A DNA stretch of 64,000 nt from SIG565 sp045650565 (GCA_045650565.1 JAZRRG010000044.1:62001-126000), one strand, 5' to 3'; positions 33,901-42,776 are shown, counted from the stretch's first letter. The notes: a model not told the origin generated them from the letters alone. Numbers and translations are program-made.

Positions 33901-36867
33901 TGCTCCATAACCCCTTGGGCTGTTTACGAAATCAACTGTATTTATGGTGTACTGGGTTATTGTGCCTGTGGCATTTGCAGATACGCCCGAATAATAAGCA
34001 TTGTATCTCTCGGTTACGGTGTAGGAAACATCCTCTTCTATGTCGGTGATATAAAGTACATCACCTGCACCGAGTGTTACGGTAATAATATTTGATGCAT
34101 TAACGGTAGCCGTACTGCTTACTACGGTACCGTCGGCCTTTTCGTGTCTGTAAGGATAGCTTGAAGAATTTCGGTTATCCGAAAGCTGAACATCAAACAC
34201 AAAACTATTACCTGCACCCTCAACTTCTTCGCTTACTGTTTTGGTGAGTTTAATTCCCTGTGCCGCTTCAACGGTCAATTTACCGTTGTTGCCGTGGAAG
34301 AAGTATACATGATAATCGGTACCGCTTACTGTGCCGAATTTATCAGTAGCAGCAATTTCAGAATATCTAATGGTACCCGTTGGATTGTTATCCTGCTTTT
34401 CGGCGGAGTCTCTAACTATCTTACGGGGTGTACCGCTTAGAACTGCCCGATAGTTACCAACAGTTCCTATTATGTTGCCCGTAGTGTCGGAAATAGTGTC
34501 ATCCGATATCGGCTGATAGCTTTCTTCAATACTCATAGTGCCATTAGCGGACTTCTTGATTATACGCTTTAACCAAAAATAATCATTATTTTGGTTATCA
34601 ATGGCCTCGGATGTAGGAACTGCAATATAAGAGTTACCACTTCTTTTATAGATGATAGAATCGTTTGTATAATAATACGACTCATTCTGATATGATGGCG
34701 TGTAGTTTACGCCCGTCGTGTGTATTTCATCCGCCATAAGAAGTCCATCTACCGCATAGGTCGGGGCATTCCCCTCATCATCACGCCAACGGTTTGAGTA
34801 GAATGAATAGGTGCCATCGGCATTTATGCGGAACTCATCCATATCTAACGATGCTATATTATATGGTGTAATATCCGAATCAAGACCCACCTCATAAAGC
34901 AATACCGCAGGGTGAGTGTCATCGGAATTGTTGGTAACGCTTGTTATATTTTCAGATGTAAAGTTAGCCGAATCGGTATTAACTGTTATATTATAGGTAA
35001 CCATCGGCAACAGTGATGCGGGTAAAGCCGCATCGAGTATCTGACGACCCGTTGCAATATTTTCTCTTACACGGATAAGTGCATAAAGCATATCGCTCTT
35101 GGCGTGAGAAGCTGTAACCTCGCCTTCAAACACGTAGCTCTTTACAATATATTTTGCATTCTCAGGAACGGAATCTCTGGTTTGCGGATTATAAGCAGCT
35201 AAATAATTATTGTTTTTATCAGCGTACCAAACAACATAGTTACTGAAGTTGTTTTCATCCGAATAGGAAATATAACCGTTTTGCTGCGCTATATTGATAA
35301 GATTTTGAAGCTCGGTTTCATCGATTGAAAGCCGCTCGGACAGAGCATCAAAAAGAACTCTTCCTGCTTCGGTTACAGCACCGTTTTTGAAATAGGTACC
35401 ATTACTCATATCTTCAGCGAAGTGAACGCCTGTGTATAAGCTACCCTCACCCATATGGATGCCCTTTATGTTTTTGACCTCCATATAGGAGCCGATTTCA
35501 TCGGTAAAGTAGATGTATCCATCGTTATCAACATCACCACTCGTAATAAGCGTACCATAGTAGCGTGACTGGATTTTGATTTCCTCAACAATATCTTCAA
35601 ATGCCTCAACAAGACCGCTTGCACTTGAAACATTCCAGGTTTCATCAACATAATCACGGCTAAGTGTCATACCTGTCGGCATTCTGAGTGTAACATCACG
35701 GTCACCGTTTGTGGCATACGGTACATCCCTTATTGTAATCACTCCGTTTTGAGTGAAAACATCCCAATAACTCTTAGCAGCATTTGAATTGCTCGACGGA
35801 TTCAAAACTCCGGTTGCCGAGGTGGAATTGACTGTGTTAAGTCCCAAAGTATAGAACTTGGGGTCTGTGCCGTTATATTTCGCCTTAATAGCTTCATTAA
35901 CCCAGGATGCCGTAAGCTGTGTGAAAAAGCTATATTCGGCATTGGTGTCGCCACCGTTACCCGAATCAGACCTGCCAACATTTGAATAATTTACGGTGGC
36001 AGTTGTGGGGGCGCCGTCGGACATAAGAACGATAATCGGCATACGCTGTGTTCCCGCTTGGATTTTATCATCAGAAATAATAGTATCATCTCCACTTGGG
36101 AATTGGTTGTATGCTAAATATAAACCGTTTTGAATATAAGTGCCGCCAATTGTGTTTTTAGAATTTGCAGGTACAACCCCATTCGTATCTTCGTATCTAA
36201 CACCCGAAGCCACTTGAACGGTGGTATCTGAATTGCCGGTATAACTCAAATACTCGTCCGATGCATTACTTTTATATCTTCCAAGGGGAATAATAACCTT
36301 GCCCGTGGAGGTTTCTGATGCGCCGAAATTCGAATTACCCGAAAAAAGCACTACGCCAACTCGGTTGTGCTTGTTTAGCGCTAACAATGATTCGATTGCA
36401 TCATTTGCCGCCGATACAAGTGACGGGATTGAGCGTGACTGGTCCATCGAATCAGAAAGGTCAAGCACCAGCATTGTATCGGTAGGTGTTACCGAATAAC
36501 CAACTATTTCGGTGGTTGAACCAATAGTAGAAAGACCTACAAGAAAATTGCTTTTCCCGAAATTATTTACACCTACGGCAAGTTTTCCCCCGAGTCCCGG
36601 GAATATGCTCTCAAAGGTGCCGTACTCACCGCCATTGACAAATACCGATTTATCCGACCAAATAAAGCCCGAATGCTCGGTTGACATAGAGCCATCGGCT
36701 GCGGTGCCTAAATAATCCTTCCATTCTTTTATTGTGGGCGCATCAACAATTACGCCATCAAGCGGCGATTCAGCCGAAGCGGTAATGCCCATAAACGGCA
36801 TTGTAGAAAGCGTAATTATTACCGCCAAAAATACCGCCAACGTTTTTTTCATTTTTGTTTTGTTCAT
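30994..36867 (-). CDS. giant vWA-domain surface protein with isopeptide-type repeats and sortase motif
   Basis: 1957 residues. Signal peptide 1-32 (ends ITASA). A von Willebrand A domain carries a MIDAS motif DLSDS (D136, S138, S140), probably binding Mg and a ligand. The C-terminal half has about six repeats of pilin isopeptide/FctA or CnaB type, each opening with a K-T-L core (GSKTLKNAD, GTKYLTGRN, GKKTLNNKV, GNKTLKGRD) and ending ENVYN/TNTY-like. The last 43 residues hold PIVETGD (VETG 1920-1923), a hydrophobic helix and a basic tail, a sortase anchor. It is probably a host- or partner-binding adhesin or pilus-tip-like protein. No sortase gene is in the window. The upstream 99-residue gene is 36 bases away and probably cotranscribed. 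Confidence 0.9.
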   Translation of the reverse strand: MNKTKMKKTLAVFLAVIITLSTMPFMGITASAESPLDGVIVDAPTIKEWKDYLGTAADGSMSTEHSGFIWSDKSVFVNGGEYGTFESIFPGLGGKLAVGVNNFGKSNFLVGLSTIGSTTEIVGYSVTPTDTMLVLDLSDSMDQSRSIPSLVSAANDAIESLLALNKHNRVGVVLFSGNSNFGASETSTGKVIIPLGRYKSNASDEYLSYTGNSDTTVQVASGVRYEDTNGVVPANSKNTIGGTYIQNGLYLAYNQFPSGDDTIISDDKIQAGTQRMPIIVLMSDGAPTTATVNYSNVGRSDSGNGGDTNAEYSFFTQLTASWVNEAIKAKYNGTDPKFYTLGLNTVNSTSATGVLNPSSNSNAAKSYWDVFTQNGVITIRDVPYATNGDRDVTLRMPTGMTLSRDYVDETWNVSSASGLVEAFEDIVEEIKIQSRYYGTLITSGDVDNDGYIYFTDEIGSYMEVKNIKGIHMGEGSLYTGVHFAEDMSNGTYFKNGAVTEAGRVLFDALSERLSIDETELQNLINIAQQNGYISYSDENNFSNYVVWYADKNNNYLAAYNPQTRDSVPENAKYIVKSYVFEGEVTASHAKSDMLYALIRVRENIATGRQILDAALPASLLPMVTYNITVNTDSANFTSENITSVTNNSDDTHPAVLLYEVGLDSDITPYNIASLDMDEFRINADGTYSFYSNRWRDDEGNAPTYAVDGLLMADEIHTTGVNYTPSYQNESYYYTNDSIIYKRSGNSYIAVPTSEAIDNQNNDYFWLKRIIKKSANGTMSIEESYQPISDDTISDTTGNIIGTVGNYRAVLSGTPRKIVRDSAEKQDNNPTGTIRYSEIAATDKFGTVSGTDYHVYFFHGNNGKLTVEAAQGIKLTKTVSEEVEGAGNSFVFDVQLSDNRNSSSYPYRHEKADGTVVSSTATVNASNIITVTLGAGDVLYITDIEEDVSYTVTERYNAYYSGVSANATGTITQYTINTVDFVNSPRGYGALLVEKNIEHPFQSINNALATKQFEIKVTLTGIGADSATYYDSALSQNVSPVAVAGQENTYEFNFTLTDDQSHIITNIPEGVQYNVEELNIPSGFTLLDGVRTGTISRDTTSEALLVNRYAPRPVSPNVTIQGTKTILPASYVWDTDDIYWASIAKVDLTTGSVTGLADHEISLRTGKAYSIDLSRHETYTQPGVYTYKIYEQKHNPVEDISYDTSIGLFHVTVEDNATGQLYISDVSAVQNLATVTGNSTDGWTVTKNFANIYQSYEESFVVEKHIEGTGGNLHLGGIIFGLFDSENSVIPVMSAITNNAGRATFTLNITPSDYANAKTYYVREIEPELFDRVVGMTYDTDTYYTVTIDWSDDAATQPTITYKNMAGSTISKEDITVTNTYDADVTSTPKVVLSGSKTLKNADGTNRELGGREFQFATYKSNATFTSKTEQILANYNKVTGVVSFPELTFDSVGTYYFIIEEIEGALGGIEYDKTQYHVAITVEKQEDNNGKTILATNAVTIYKVGDTANISADELNFNNTYVINDKKTVNIGGTKYLTGRNINAGEFRFNLVETASDYQSILSAGITRAAVNGAADANNHRKAKFKFDAIEFTAPGTHYFVISEEIPADKNGITFSTQTYRVKVEITDDNNGGLNTPTVTYLDGDIEFINVYAATSTSIVLSGKKTLNNKVLTENAFTFEIHRTGADFIVDTQIYGDPATDRNDVNGDFSFELNYEQGEEGHYYYVVKEYIPENRFGVHYDTNEYRIEVIVLDNGKGSMTSYAVVDLFGGESNIAVNAIAFTNTYAINPAETIIWGNKTLKGRDLVAEEFEFELYSANQSFEKQGDAIATAKNATNGSFAFGYAVEIIEEGTQYFVVVEKNTSVENVTYDNTVYGVKIVATDNGAGEFDVEQIIENLTTDSTAQKLEFENVYNPPTPPIVETGDNANFALLIALMFISGGAFVGAITPDKKRDKNEE

Positions 36868-36902
36868 AAATTTTCTTCCTTTCGAAGATTAAGTTTAATT
36901 TT

Positions 36903-37202
36903 TTAGTTTGTCTTACGCCTTTTATCGTTGGTGCAAATCCCTATTAAATCGCCTGATTTTTCACGTAAAAAATGCTTACAGGAGCCGCAATCTCCAAATT
37001 GAGCATCAGAATATGCACTTTCATTGTGCTCACATGAATCGCTCACGGCTTCCATCCAGGGATACCCCCCCTTAGTATATCTCGGGGATAGCTCAAAATC
37101 GGGATAGTCGCCTAAGTATTTCCCGCTTGTTTCATCAAGGCGAAAAACAACATCGCAGATATCACCGTCAAGGCAAAAAGTGCGTGTTATCGTCTTTTTC
37201 AA
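36903..37202 (-). CDS. small cysteine-rich protein, hypothetical
   Basis: 99 residues from TTG 37202, chosen because GGAGG (complement of 37211-37215) lies eight bases upstream. Cysteines at about 10, 16, 57 and a C-terminal CGSCKHFLREKSGDLIGIC segment suggest a metal or redox motif. No signal peptide. Possibly a conserved clostridial small protein, but no family was recognised. Cotranscribed with the giant surface protein. A weak TTATAA-17-TACAAT promoter lies upstream on the minus strand. Confidence 0.7.
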   Translation of the reverse strand: MKKTITRTFCLDGDICDVVFRLDETSGKYLGDYPDFELSPRYTKGGYPWMEAVSDSCEHNESAYSDAQFGDCGSCKHFLREKSGDLIGICTNDKRRKTN

Positions 37203-37363
37203 ACAACCTACCTCCTAAAATCTTGTTTTACAAGTATATTGTATTATGTTTTAATTTTTTTTATAAGAGTAATAATGGCTCTTTTTAGTGCCACTTTTTA
37301 TACGCTTAAAACTCCTATTATGAGCATAAAACAAAAATATGTTGTATTTTGGAGCAAAAAGCA

Positions 37364-37397
37364 ACACATCTTGTTCGCTTATGCGAACAAGATGTGT
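37364..37397 (-). terminator. terminator of the LuxR-type regulator gene
   Basis: Perfect 15-bp stem, arms 37364-37378 and 37383-37397 (core CATCTTGTTCGC/GCGAACAAGATG) with a TTAT loop. The minus strand continues into TTGCTTTTTG. It starts at the stop codon of the regulator. Confidence 0.85.
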
Positions 37398-38548
37398 CAG
37401 GTAAGCATATATTTGTTAAGCTCTGCACGACCCGTAATATCTAATTTTTCGTATATGTCGGATATAATACGCTTTACAGTGCGTTCAGATAGCTCAAGGT
37501 GCTGTGCTATCTCGGACACACGCCAACCACGTGAATAAAGCATTGCGATAGAAAACTCGTTTGGGGTTAGCACAACAGTTACCGTTTTTTTTGCCAGAGT
37601 ATTATGTATACTCCGCCAACCATCCGCAAACCGTTCGGTTAGAGTTATTATTTTTTTGTATGTATCGGGTTCTTTAAACCTCAGAGTTTCAATCATACCC
37701 TGTAGCATCCCGTGGTGCTCGGCAAACGGTTGGAAAAATCCCTCGGGCTTTGCCAAAGCTATCGCCTGTGCAAAATGCTGCTTTGCTTCATCAATATGCT
37801 TTGTATTGATAAGACTTACTGCAGCTATCAAATGTATATAAATTGTAGGCAAAGGATAGCTTTTCTCGGGTAGGGCCAAGGCGATGTCGGTAATACCAAG
37901 TGCACGGCGGTAATCTCTTTTAAGATATGCCTTGTGCGCCAACAGATATGCCCCAAAAATACGCAGTCCCTTGGGCAATTCCTTAAGAGATGTATATAAA
38001 GGTTTTTGCCCATCATCAGTAATCTGCATAAGCACCGTAATTACATTTGTGAAAAATACAACTGCCGTTTTTTCCTGCTCGTTTCCCTTGCCGCTTATTA
38101 CCTTTTCGGATATTTGCTTTACCCGCTTTATAGCATATTCGGCAAGATGGAGCCGCCCGCATCCTATGTTTGCAAAGGCATACATTGCATTTGCTGATAT
38201 TGCAAGTGCGACATCCTGACTGTTTAAATACTTTTCGATAATTTGCAGTGATTTTACCATTTCGCCCGAAAAATAATAGAATTCGGCTCTTGCCATATCA
38301 CGCTCTATGGTATCAACAATTTCATCGATGTATTTTTCGCAGCGCCCTACGCTGAACACGGCATTTAAAAGCGGCATTGGGCAATGGTTTTTCTCGGTTG
38401 TTTGGGGACCTAAAAAATCGGTGGGAATAAGCCACTGCTTACCCGCTCTTTGAGCATCGGGTATCTTACCGCTTGATGCCCATTTTTGCACAGCTCGTAC
38501 CGTGACACCAAGACGTGCGGCGGTATCGTTTGCCGATTCGTAATGCAT
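37397..38548 (-). CDS. transcription regulator with two DNA-binding ends (excisionase-like HTH and LuxR-type HTH)
   Basis: 383 residues. N terminus (about 1-50: ANDTAARLGVTVRAVQKWASSGKIPDAQRAGKQWLIP) is a MerR/excisionase-type helix-turn-helix. The middle (about 60-300) is alpha-helical with TPR-like or regulatory repeats. The C terminus (about 325-383: LTPNEFSIAMLYSRGWRVSEIAQHLELSERTVKRIISDIYEKLDI) is a LuxR-type HTH. Two DNA-binding domains in one chain is unusual. It diverges from a LytTR-PAS gene across 161 bases. Function unknown; its operator may be the AATAGC-5-GCTATT repeat in its own promoter. Confidence 0.85.
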   Translation of the reverse strand: MHYESANDTAARLGVTVRAVQKWASSGKIPDAQRAGKQWLIPTDFLGPQTTEKNHCPMPLLNAVFSVGRCEKYIDEIVDTIERDMARAEFYYFSGEMVKSLQIIEKYLNSQDVALAISANAMYAFANIGCGRLHLAEYAIKRVKQISEKVISGKGNEQEKTAVVFFTNVITVLMQITDDGQKPLYTSLKELPKGLRIFGAYLLAHKAYLKRDYRRALGITDIALALPEKSYPLPTIYIHLIAAVSLINTKHIDEAKQHFAQAIALAKPEGFFQPFAEHHGMLQGMIETLRFKEPDTYKKIITLTERFADGWRSIHNTLAKKTVTVVLTPNEFSIAMLYSRGWRVSEIAQHLELSERTVKRIISDIYEKLDITGRAELNKYMLT

Positions 38549-38579
38549 GGCGCTCCCCCCTATCTTTATTGTTTATTCA

Positions 38580-38608
38580 ATTATACACCTTATTTTTTAT
38601 AATAGCAA
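38580..38608 (-). promoter_or_regulatory. promoter of the LuxR-type regulator, with inverted repeat
   Basis: Minus strand TTGCTA (38603-38608), 17-base spacer, TATAAT (38580-38585). An inverted repeat AATAGC-5-GCTATT (38601-38617) covers the -35 box. The same arms sit at the -35 box of the beta-helix operon (8004-8021), suggesting a shared operator. Confidence 0.65.
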
Positions 38609-38656
38609 CAAGCTATTTTATTTTTGTAAAAAATGAGCATTAGTCATACTTTTATG

Positions 38657-38685
38657 TTGTAAAACACAATAAATTATGATATTAT
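38657..38685 (+). promoter_or_regulatory. promoter of the LytTR-PAS gene
   Basis: TTGTAA (38657-38662), 17-base spacer, TATTAT (38680-38685). A run of eight G before ATG 38710 forms an unusually G-rich ribosome binding site. Confidence 0.7.
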
Positions 38686-38709
38686 CTATTAAAAAGGGGG
38701 GGTAAAATT

Positions 38710-39417
38710 ATGCACCAAAAAGCAGTGCGTTTTTTATCACGCAACAATATAATCCCTAATGATATTATGTATATAAAACACATTGACCGCAAAAGCAATG
38801 TATATTTAAAAAGCGGTAAAATTATTTCTTCTTATTTGCCGCTAAAGGTAATTCTTGACGCTTTGCCAAAGGGCGCTTTTTTAAACATTACCAAAGGCAT
38901 TTTAATTTCGTCCGCCCAAATTAAAACTATTAAAGGAAATTCTTATACCCTAATAGACGGTACCGTTTTTAAAGGGCGTGTGCGAGGTGCAGGAGAGCAT
39001 AAGGCAAACCGAAAAAATCTCGAAAAGCACATAGCTTTCGGCTCACGTATCTCAGCCGAGACCATTAAGGAACGGTTTTCAGTTTTGGACAGTTCCCCGC
39101 TTGCTACGTGTGTTATTGAGGCGGTGTTTAATACAGCGGGACACAGTGTTGATTTTGTCTTCCGTTATGCTAATGCGGCTATGGCAAAACTCGAAAATAT
39201 AAAAATAGAGGATATGCTTGACCACTCGGCGTACAATGTATTTAAAAGGATAAACCACAAATGGATAGAAACCTACACAGCCGTTGCGCTGGATGGTGAA
39301 AATAGAATTTTTGAGGATACGAATATACGAAGCGGAAGGATGGTTACCGCCGTTTGCAGTCAACCTCTGCCCGACTTTTGTATGGTTACCTTAATAGACG
39401 GTAAAATAACCAAATAA
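38710..39417 (+). CDS. LytTR DNA-binding and PAS-domain regulator
   Basis: 235 residues. N-terminal LytTR domain (about 1-90) with DIMYIKHIDRKSNVYLKSGKI and FLNITKGILISSAQIKTI followed by DGTVFKGRV. C-terminal region (about 95-235) has a PAS-like fold (SPLATCVIEAVFNTAGHSVDFVFRYANAAMAKLE). The order, DNA-binding first and sensor second, is reversed from most LytTR regulators, and there is no receiver domain. Probably a one-component regulator of its neighbours; target unknown. Confidence 0.75.
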   Translation: MHQKAVRFLSRNNIIPNDIMYIKHIDRKSNVYLKSGKIISSYLPLKVILDALPKGAFLNITKGILISSAQIKTIKGNSYTLIDGTVFKGRVRGAGEHKANRKNLEKHIAFGSRISAETIKERFSVLDSSPLATCVIEAVFNTAGHSVDFVFRYANAAMAKLENIKIEDMLDHSAYNVFKRINHKWIETYTAVALDGENRIFEDTNIRSGRMVTAVCSQPLPDFCMVTLIDGKITK

Positions 39418-39418
39418 A

Positions 39419-39448
39419 AAAAGACCTTATCACTTGATAAGGTCTTTT
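39419..39448. terminator. bidirectional terminator between LytTR gene and uxuB
   Basis: Core AAGACCTTATCA pairs with TGATAAGGTCTT (13-14 bp, small loop), with T-runs on both strands. It closes both converging transcripts. Confidence 0.9.
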
Positions 39449-39451
39449 ATA

Positions 39452-40297
39452 TTATACGCCCGAATATGCCGCAAAGCCCGCATCAACCGGTAATACTACA
39501 CCCGTTATTGCACTGGCTGATTTATCATCACACAAGAAAAGCGTTGCACCGATGAGCTCCTCGCCATTAACAAAGCGGTTTGTTGGAGTGCCGTTTAATA
39601 TCTTTTTGCTTCTGGCGGTTGGTGTGCCGTCTTCGCTAAAAAGCAGCGCCCTATTTTGTGCCGATACCAAGAAGCCGGGGGCTATTGCATTACAACGAAT
39701 ACCCGTACCTGCAAAGTGGGTTGCAAGCCACTGTCTAAAGTTTGAAATACCCGCCTTTGCCGCCGAATATGCAGGAATTTTTGTAAGAGGTGTGTAGGCG
39801 TTCATAGATGAAATATTCAAAATGCTGCCACACCTTTTATCAACCATATCACGAGCAAAAACCTGTGTGGGTAAGAGTGTGCCTTGGAAGTTGAGTTTGA
39901 AGACAAAATCAACCCCGTCGGCCTCTAAATCAAAGAAGGTTTTACTGTTTTCGGTTGCCTCGTGCTGATACTCGTTATCGGTTGTGGCTCTCGGATTATT
40001 GCCACCCGCACCGTTTACCAATATATCACACGGACCTAAATCTGCTAACACCTTACCGTGTACATCCTTTAGCTGCTCGGTATCCAATACATTTGCTTTA
40101 TAGCCCTTACAGATATAACCCTCTGCCTTTAATTCATCGGCTAATTTTTTAACCGCTTCCTCGTTTAAGTCGAGCGCCGCTACCTTGGCGCCGCACTGTG
40201 CAAAGGCACGAGCCATAGTGCCGCAAATGAGTCCACCTGCACCTGTCACTACAACTACCTTGCCGCTATAATCTATATTAAGTGGTAAATTCAACAT
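39452..40297 (-). CDS. uxuB: D-mannonate oxidoreductase (fructuronate reductase), SDR type
   Basis: 281 residues. Reduces D-fructuronate to D-mannonate with NADH. SDR features: TGAGGLICG nucleotide loop near residue 20, NGAGG at 95, catalytic Ser in NISSMNAYTPL, YSAAKAG (YxxxK) near 180, and GFLVSAQNRALLF substrate loop. It resembles the B. subtilis YjmF type, not the polyol-dehydrogenase UxuB of E. coli. Ends the uxaC-uxuA-uxuB operon. Confidence 0.9.
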   Translation of the reverse strand: MLNLPLNIDYSGKVVVVTGAGGLICGTMARAFAQCGAKVAALDLNEEAVKKLADELKAEGYICKGYKANVLDTEQLKDVHGKVLADLGPCDILVNGAGGNNPRATTDNEYQHEATENSKTFFDLEADGVDFVFKLNFQGTLLPTQVFARDMVDKRCGSILNISSMNAYTPLTKIPAYSAAKAGISNFRQWLATHFAGTGIRCNAIAPGFLVSAQNRALLFSEDGTPTARSKKILNGTPTNRFVNGEELIGATLFLCDDKSASAITGVVLPVDAGFAAYSGV

Positions 40298-40309
40298 ATC
40301 TCCCTCTCC

Positions 40310-41359
40310 TTACTTTTCAATAATTCCACCGTTGGCTTCAATAAGTCCGTTTATATATGCGCTGCCGAGCGCTCTATCAAACAGTCCATAACCGGGTTTG
40401 CCGCTTTCTCCCCAAATCATTCTACCGTGGTCGGGGCGGAAATATCCGTTAAAGCCCGCTTTAACAAGTGCTTTAATAATGGCATTCATATCAAGTGAGC
40501 CCTCTCTTGTTAAATGTCCCGATTCCTCGAACGAGGTGTCCTCAAGAATCTTCACATTACGAAGGTGCATAAAACCGATTCGATTCATCGATGCATATTT
40601 TTCTACCATTTTCGGTATATCATTTTGCGGTGCGCAACCCAATGAGCCGGTGCAAAGACAAAGTGTGTTTGCGGGGGAATCAACCAGCTTTAAGAATCTA
40701 TCTAGATTCTTTTCATCTGTAATAATTCTCGGTATGCCAAAAATCGGATACGGCGGGTCATCGGGATGTATGGACATAACAACGCCGCACTCCTCGGCTA
40801 CCGGAATAACTGCCTTTAAGAAATATTCAAGATTTTTCCAAAGACCCTCTTCACCAAGAACGGCATAAGCCGAAATCAGCTCTCTAACCTCATCCTGTGT
40901 ATAGCTTGAATCCCAACCGGGAAGATGAATATCATCTTTTAATGGGTCGAGTCCCTTCATCTGCTGCCAATACATAACTAAACTTGTTGAACCGTCAGCC
41001 GCTGGTTTATCAAGCTGTGTTCTTGTCCAGTCAAACACCGGCATAAAGTTGTAGGTAACACATTTTACACCGTGTTTTGCACAGCGGCGGATGTTCTCAC
41101 AATAGTTTTCGATGTGCCTATCCCTTTCGGGCTTTCCGAGTTTGATTTCCTCGGTTACGGGAATGGACTCCACCACATCAAAAACGAGTCCGTTTTCACG
41201 GCAGCGGTCGGCTATATGCTTAATGCTTTCCTCCGGCCATACTTCACCCGGCTTTACATCGTAAACTGCCGACACAATTGACCTCATACCAGGAATCTGT
41301 CGAATATATTCAAGTGTTACGGGGTCAGAATCACCATACCAACGAAATGAACTTTTCAT
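40310..41359 (-). CDS. uxuA: mannonate dehydratase
   Basis: 349 residues from ATG 41359 (MKSSFRWYGDSDPV), supported by GGAGG six bases upstream; an earlier codon would overlap uxaC. Converts D-mannonate to 2-keto-3-deoxygluconate. Metal and fold motifs: MSIHPDDPP near residue 205, CTGSLG near 240, MHLRNVK near 265, and FRPDHGRMIWGE near 310. It lies between uxaC and uxuB in the same operon. Confidence 0.96.
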   Translation of the reverse strand: MKSSFRWYGDSDPVTLEYIRQIPGMRSIVSAVYDVKPGEVWPEESIKHIADRCRENGLVFDVVESIPVTEEIKLGKPERDRHIENYCENIRRCAKHGVKCVTYNFMPVFDWTRTQLDKPAADGSTSLVMYWQQMKGLDPLKDDIHLPGWDSSYTQDEVRELISAYAVLGEEGLWKNLEYFLKAVIPVAEECGVVMSIHPDDPPYPIFGIPRIITDEKNLDRFLKLVDSPANTLCLCTGSLGCAPQNDIPKMVEKYASMNRIGFMHLRNVKILEDTSFEESGHLTREGSLDMNAIIKALVKAGFNGYFRPDHGRMIWGESGKPGYGLFDRALGSAYINGLIEANGGIIEK

Positions 41360-41372
41360 CGCTCTACCTCCA

Positions 41373-42764
41373 TTAAATATTAAAATATCTCTTTGCATTG
41401 TTAGTACAAATATCTTTTATCAATTCTCCTGCAAATTCTATATCACACGGATACTCGCCGTTTTCTATCCAAGTTCCGATTAAATTGCACAAAATTCTGC
41501 GGAAATACTCGTGCCTTGCATAGCTTAAAAACGAGCGACTATCGGTAAGCATTCCTATAAAGTTTCCAAGCACCGATAGGTTGGCAAGACTTGTCAGTTG
41601 CTTTATCATACCTGTTTTGTTATCATTGAACCACCAAGCAGAGCCGTGCTGTATTTTACCTACAACCTCACTGCCCTGGAAAGCACCGAGCAGAGTATCT
41701 ATCCACTCATCATCCGCAGGGTTTAAGCTATATAAAATAGTTTTAGGTAGCTTGTTATCCTTTTCAAGTGCATCCATCACCTTATAAAGTGCGGCGCAGC
41801 TATCGGTAACTGCCATTGAGTCAAAGCCCGTATCGGCTCCGAGTTCATCAAAACGGCGACTGTTGGGGTTTCGCATACAGCTAAAATGCAGCTGCATTAC
41901 CCAGCCGTATTTGGCATATTCCCTACCGCAGTGAAGCAGCAGCGCCGTAGCATACGCCTCGGCTTCCTGTCTGGTTACGGTACCGCCCGATAAGGCAGTT
42001 TTTAAAGTTTCGTTTATCTCACTGTCACTCGCTTCACGGAACATCACATAGTCGAGTCCGTGGTCGGATGCACGGCATAAATTTTCATCAAAGTATTTAA
42101 TTCTCTCACTTAATGCACGTTTTACATCATCTAATGTTTGAATTTTAAAGCCGACCGTATCGCACAGCTTTTTAATATAATCGGCAAACCCTGCTTTGTT
42201 TATATTAAGCAGAGGGTCGGGACGAAAAGAGGGGCAAACTTTAGTTTTAAGCCCTTCCTCCCTTAATTTTTTGTGATAATACAAATCACTGCATGGGTCA
42301 TCGGTTGTGCCTATCATAGCCACATTGCTTTTGGCTATAAGCGTGCGTGCCGACATATTCTTTAATTTTTCGGTTGTGAGAAGCCAAACCTCTTTGGCTG
42401 TGTCGGCATTTAAAACACCCTCAAACCCAAAGTAGTTTTTTAGCTCCAAATGGCACCAATGATACATCGGGTTACCAATGCATCTTGGCAAACACTCGGC
42501 AAATTTTACGAATTTGTCATAGTCGGGCGCACTTCCCGTAATATACTCCTCATCTACACCGCACGAGCGCATAATTCTCCATTTATAATGGTCGCCGCCG
42601 AGCCATACCTGTGTAATGTTTTCAAATTTACGGTCCTCAAATATTTCCTTTGGGTCGATATGGCAATGATAATCTAAAATCGGCATATTCTCAGCATAGC
42701 CGTGATAGAGCTCTTTTGCCGTTTCGCAAGATAGTAAAAAATCGTTATCTAAAAATTGTTTCAT
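41373..42764 (-). CDS. uxaC: glucuronate (uronate) isomerase
   Basis: 463 residues. Isomerises D-glucuronate to D-fructuronate and D-galacturonate to tagaturonate. Family blocks: MPILDYHCHIDPKEIFE with HxH metal ligands (residues 30-45), GTTDDPCSDL near residue 150, and MQLHFSCMRNPNSR near residue 290. Starts 13 bases after the AraC-type regulator gene. It begins the catabolic operon that converts glucuronate to KDG. Confidence 0.96.
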   Translation of the reverse strand: MKQFLDNDFLLSCETAKELYHGYAENMPILDYHCHIDPKEIFEDRKFENITQVWLGGDHYKWRIMRSCGVDEEYITGSAPDYDKFVKFAECLPRCIGNPMYHWCHLELKNYFGFEGVLNADTAKEVWLLTTEKLKNMSARTLIAKSNVAMIGTTDDPCSDLYYHKKLREEGLKTKVCPSFRPDPLLNINKAGFADYIKKLCDTVGFKIQTLDDVKRALSERIKYFDENLCRASDHGLDYVMFREASDSEINETLKTALSGGTVTRQEAEAYATALLLHCGREYAKYGWVMQLHFSCMRNPNSRRFDELGADTGFDSMAVTDSCAALYKVMDALEKDNKLPKTILYSLNPADDEWIDTLLGAFQGSEVVGKIQHGSAWWFNDNKTGMIKQLTSLANLSVLGNFIGMLTDSRSFLSYARHEYFRRILCNLIGTWIENGEYPCDIEFAGELIKDICTNNAKRYFNI

Positions 42765-42776
42765 CGTTTTTCCCCT

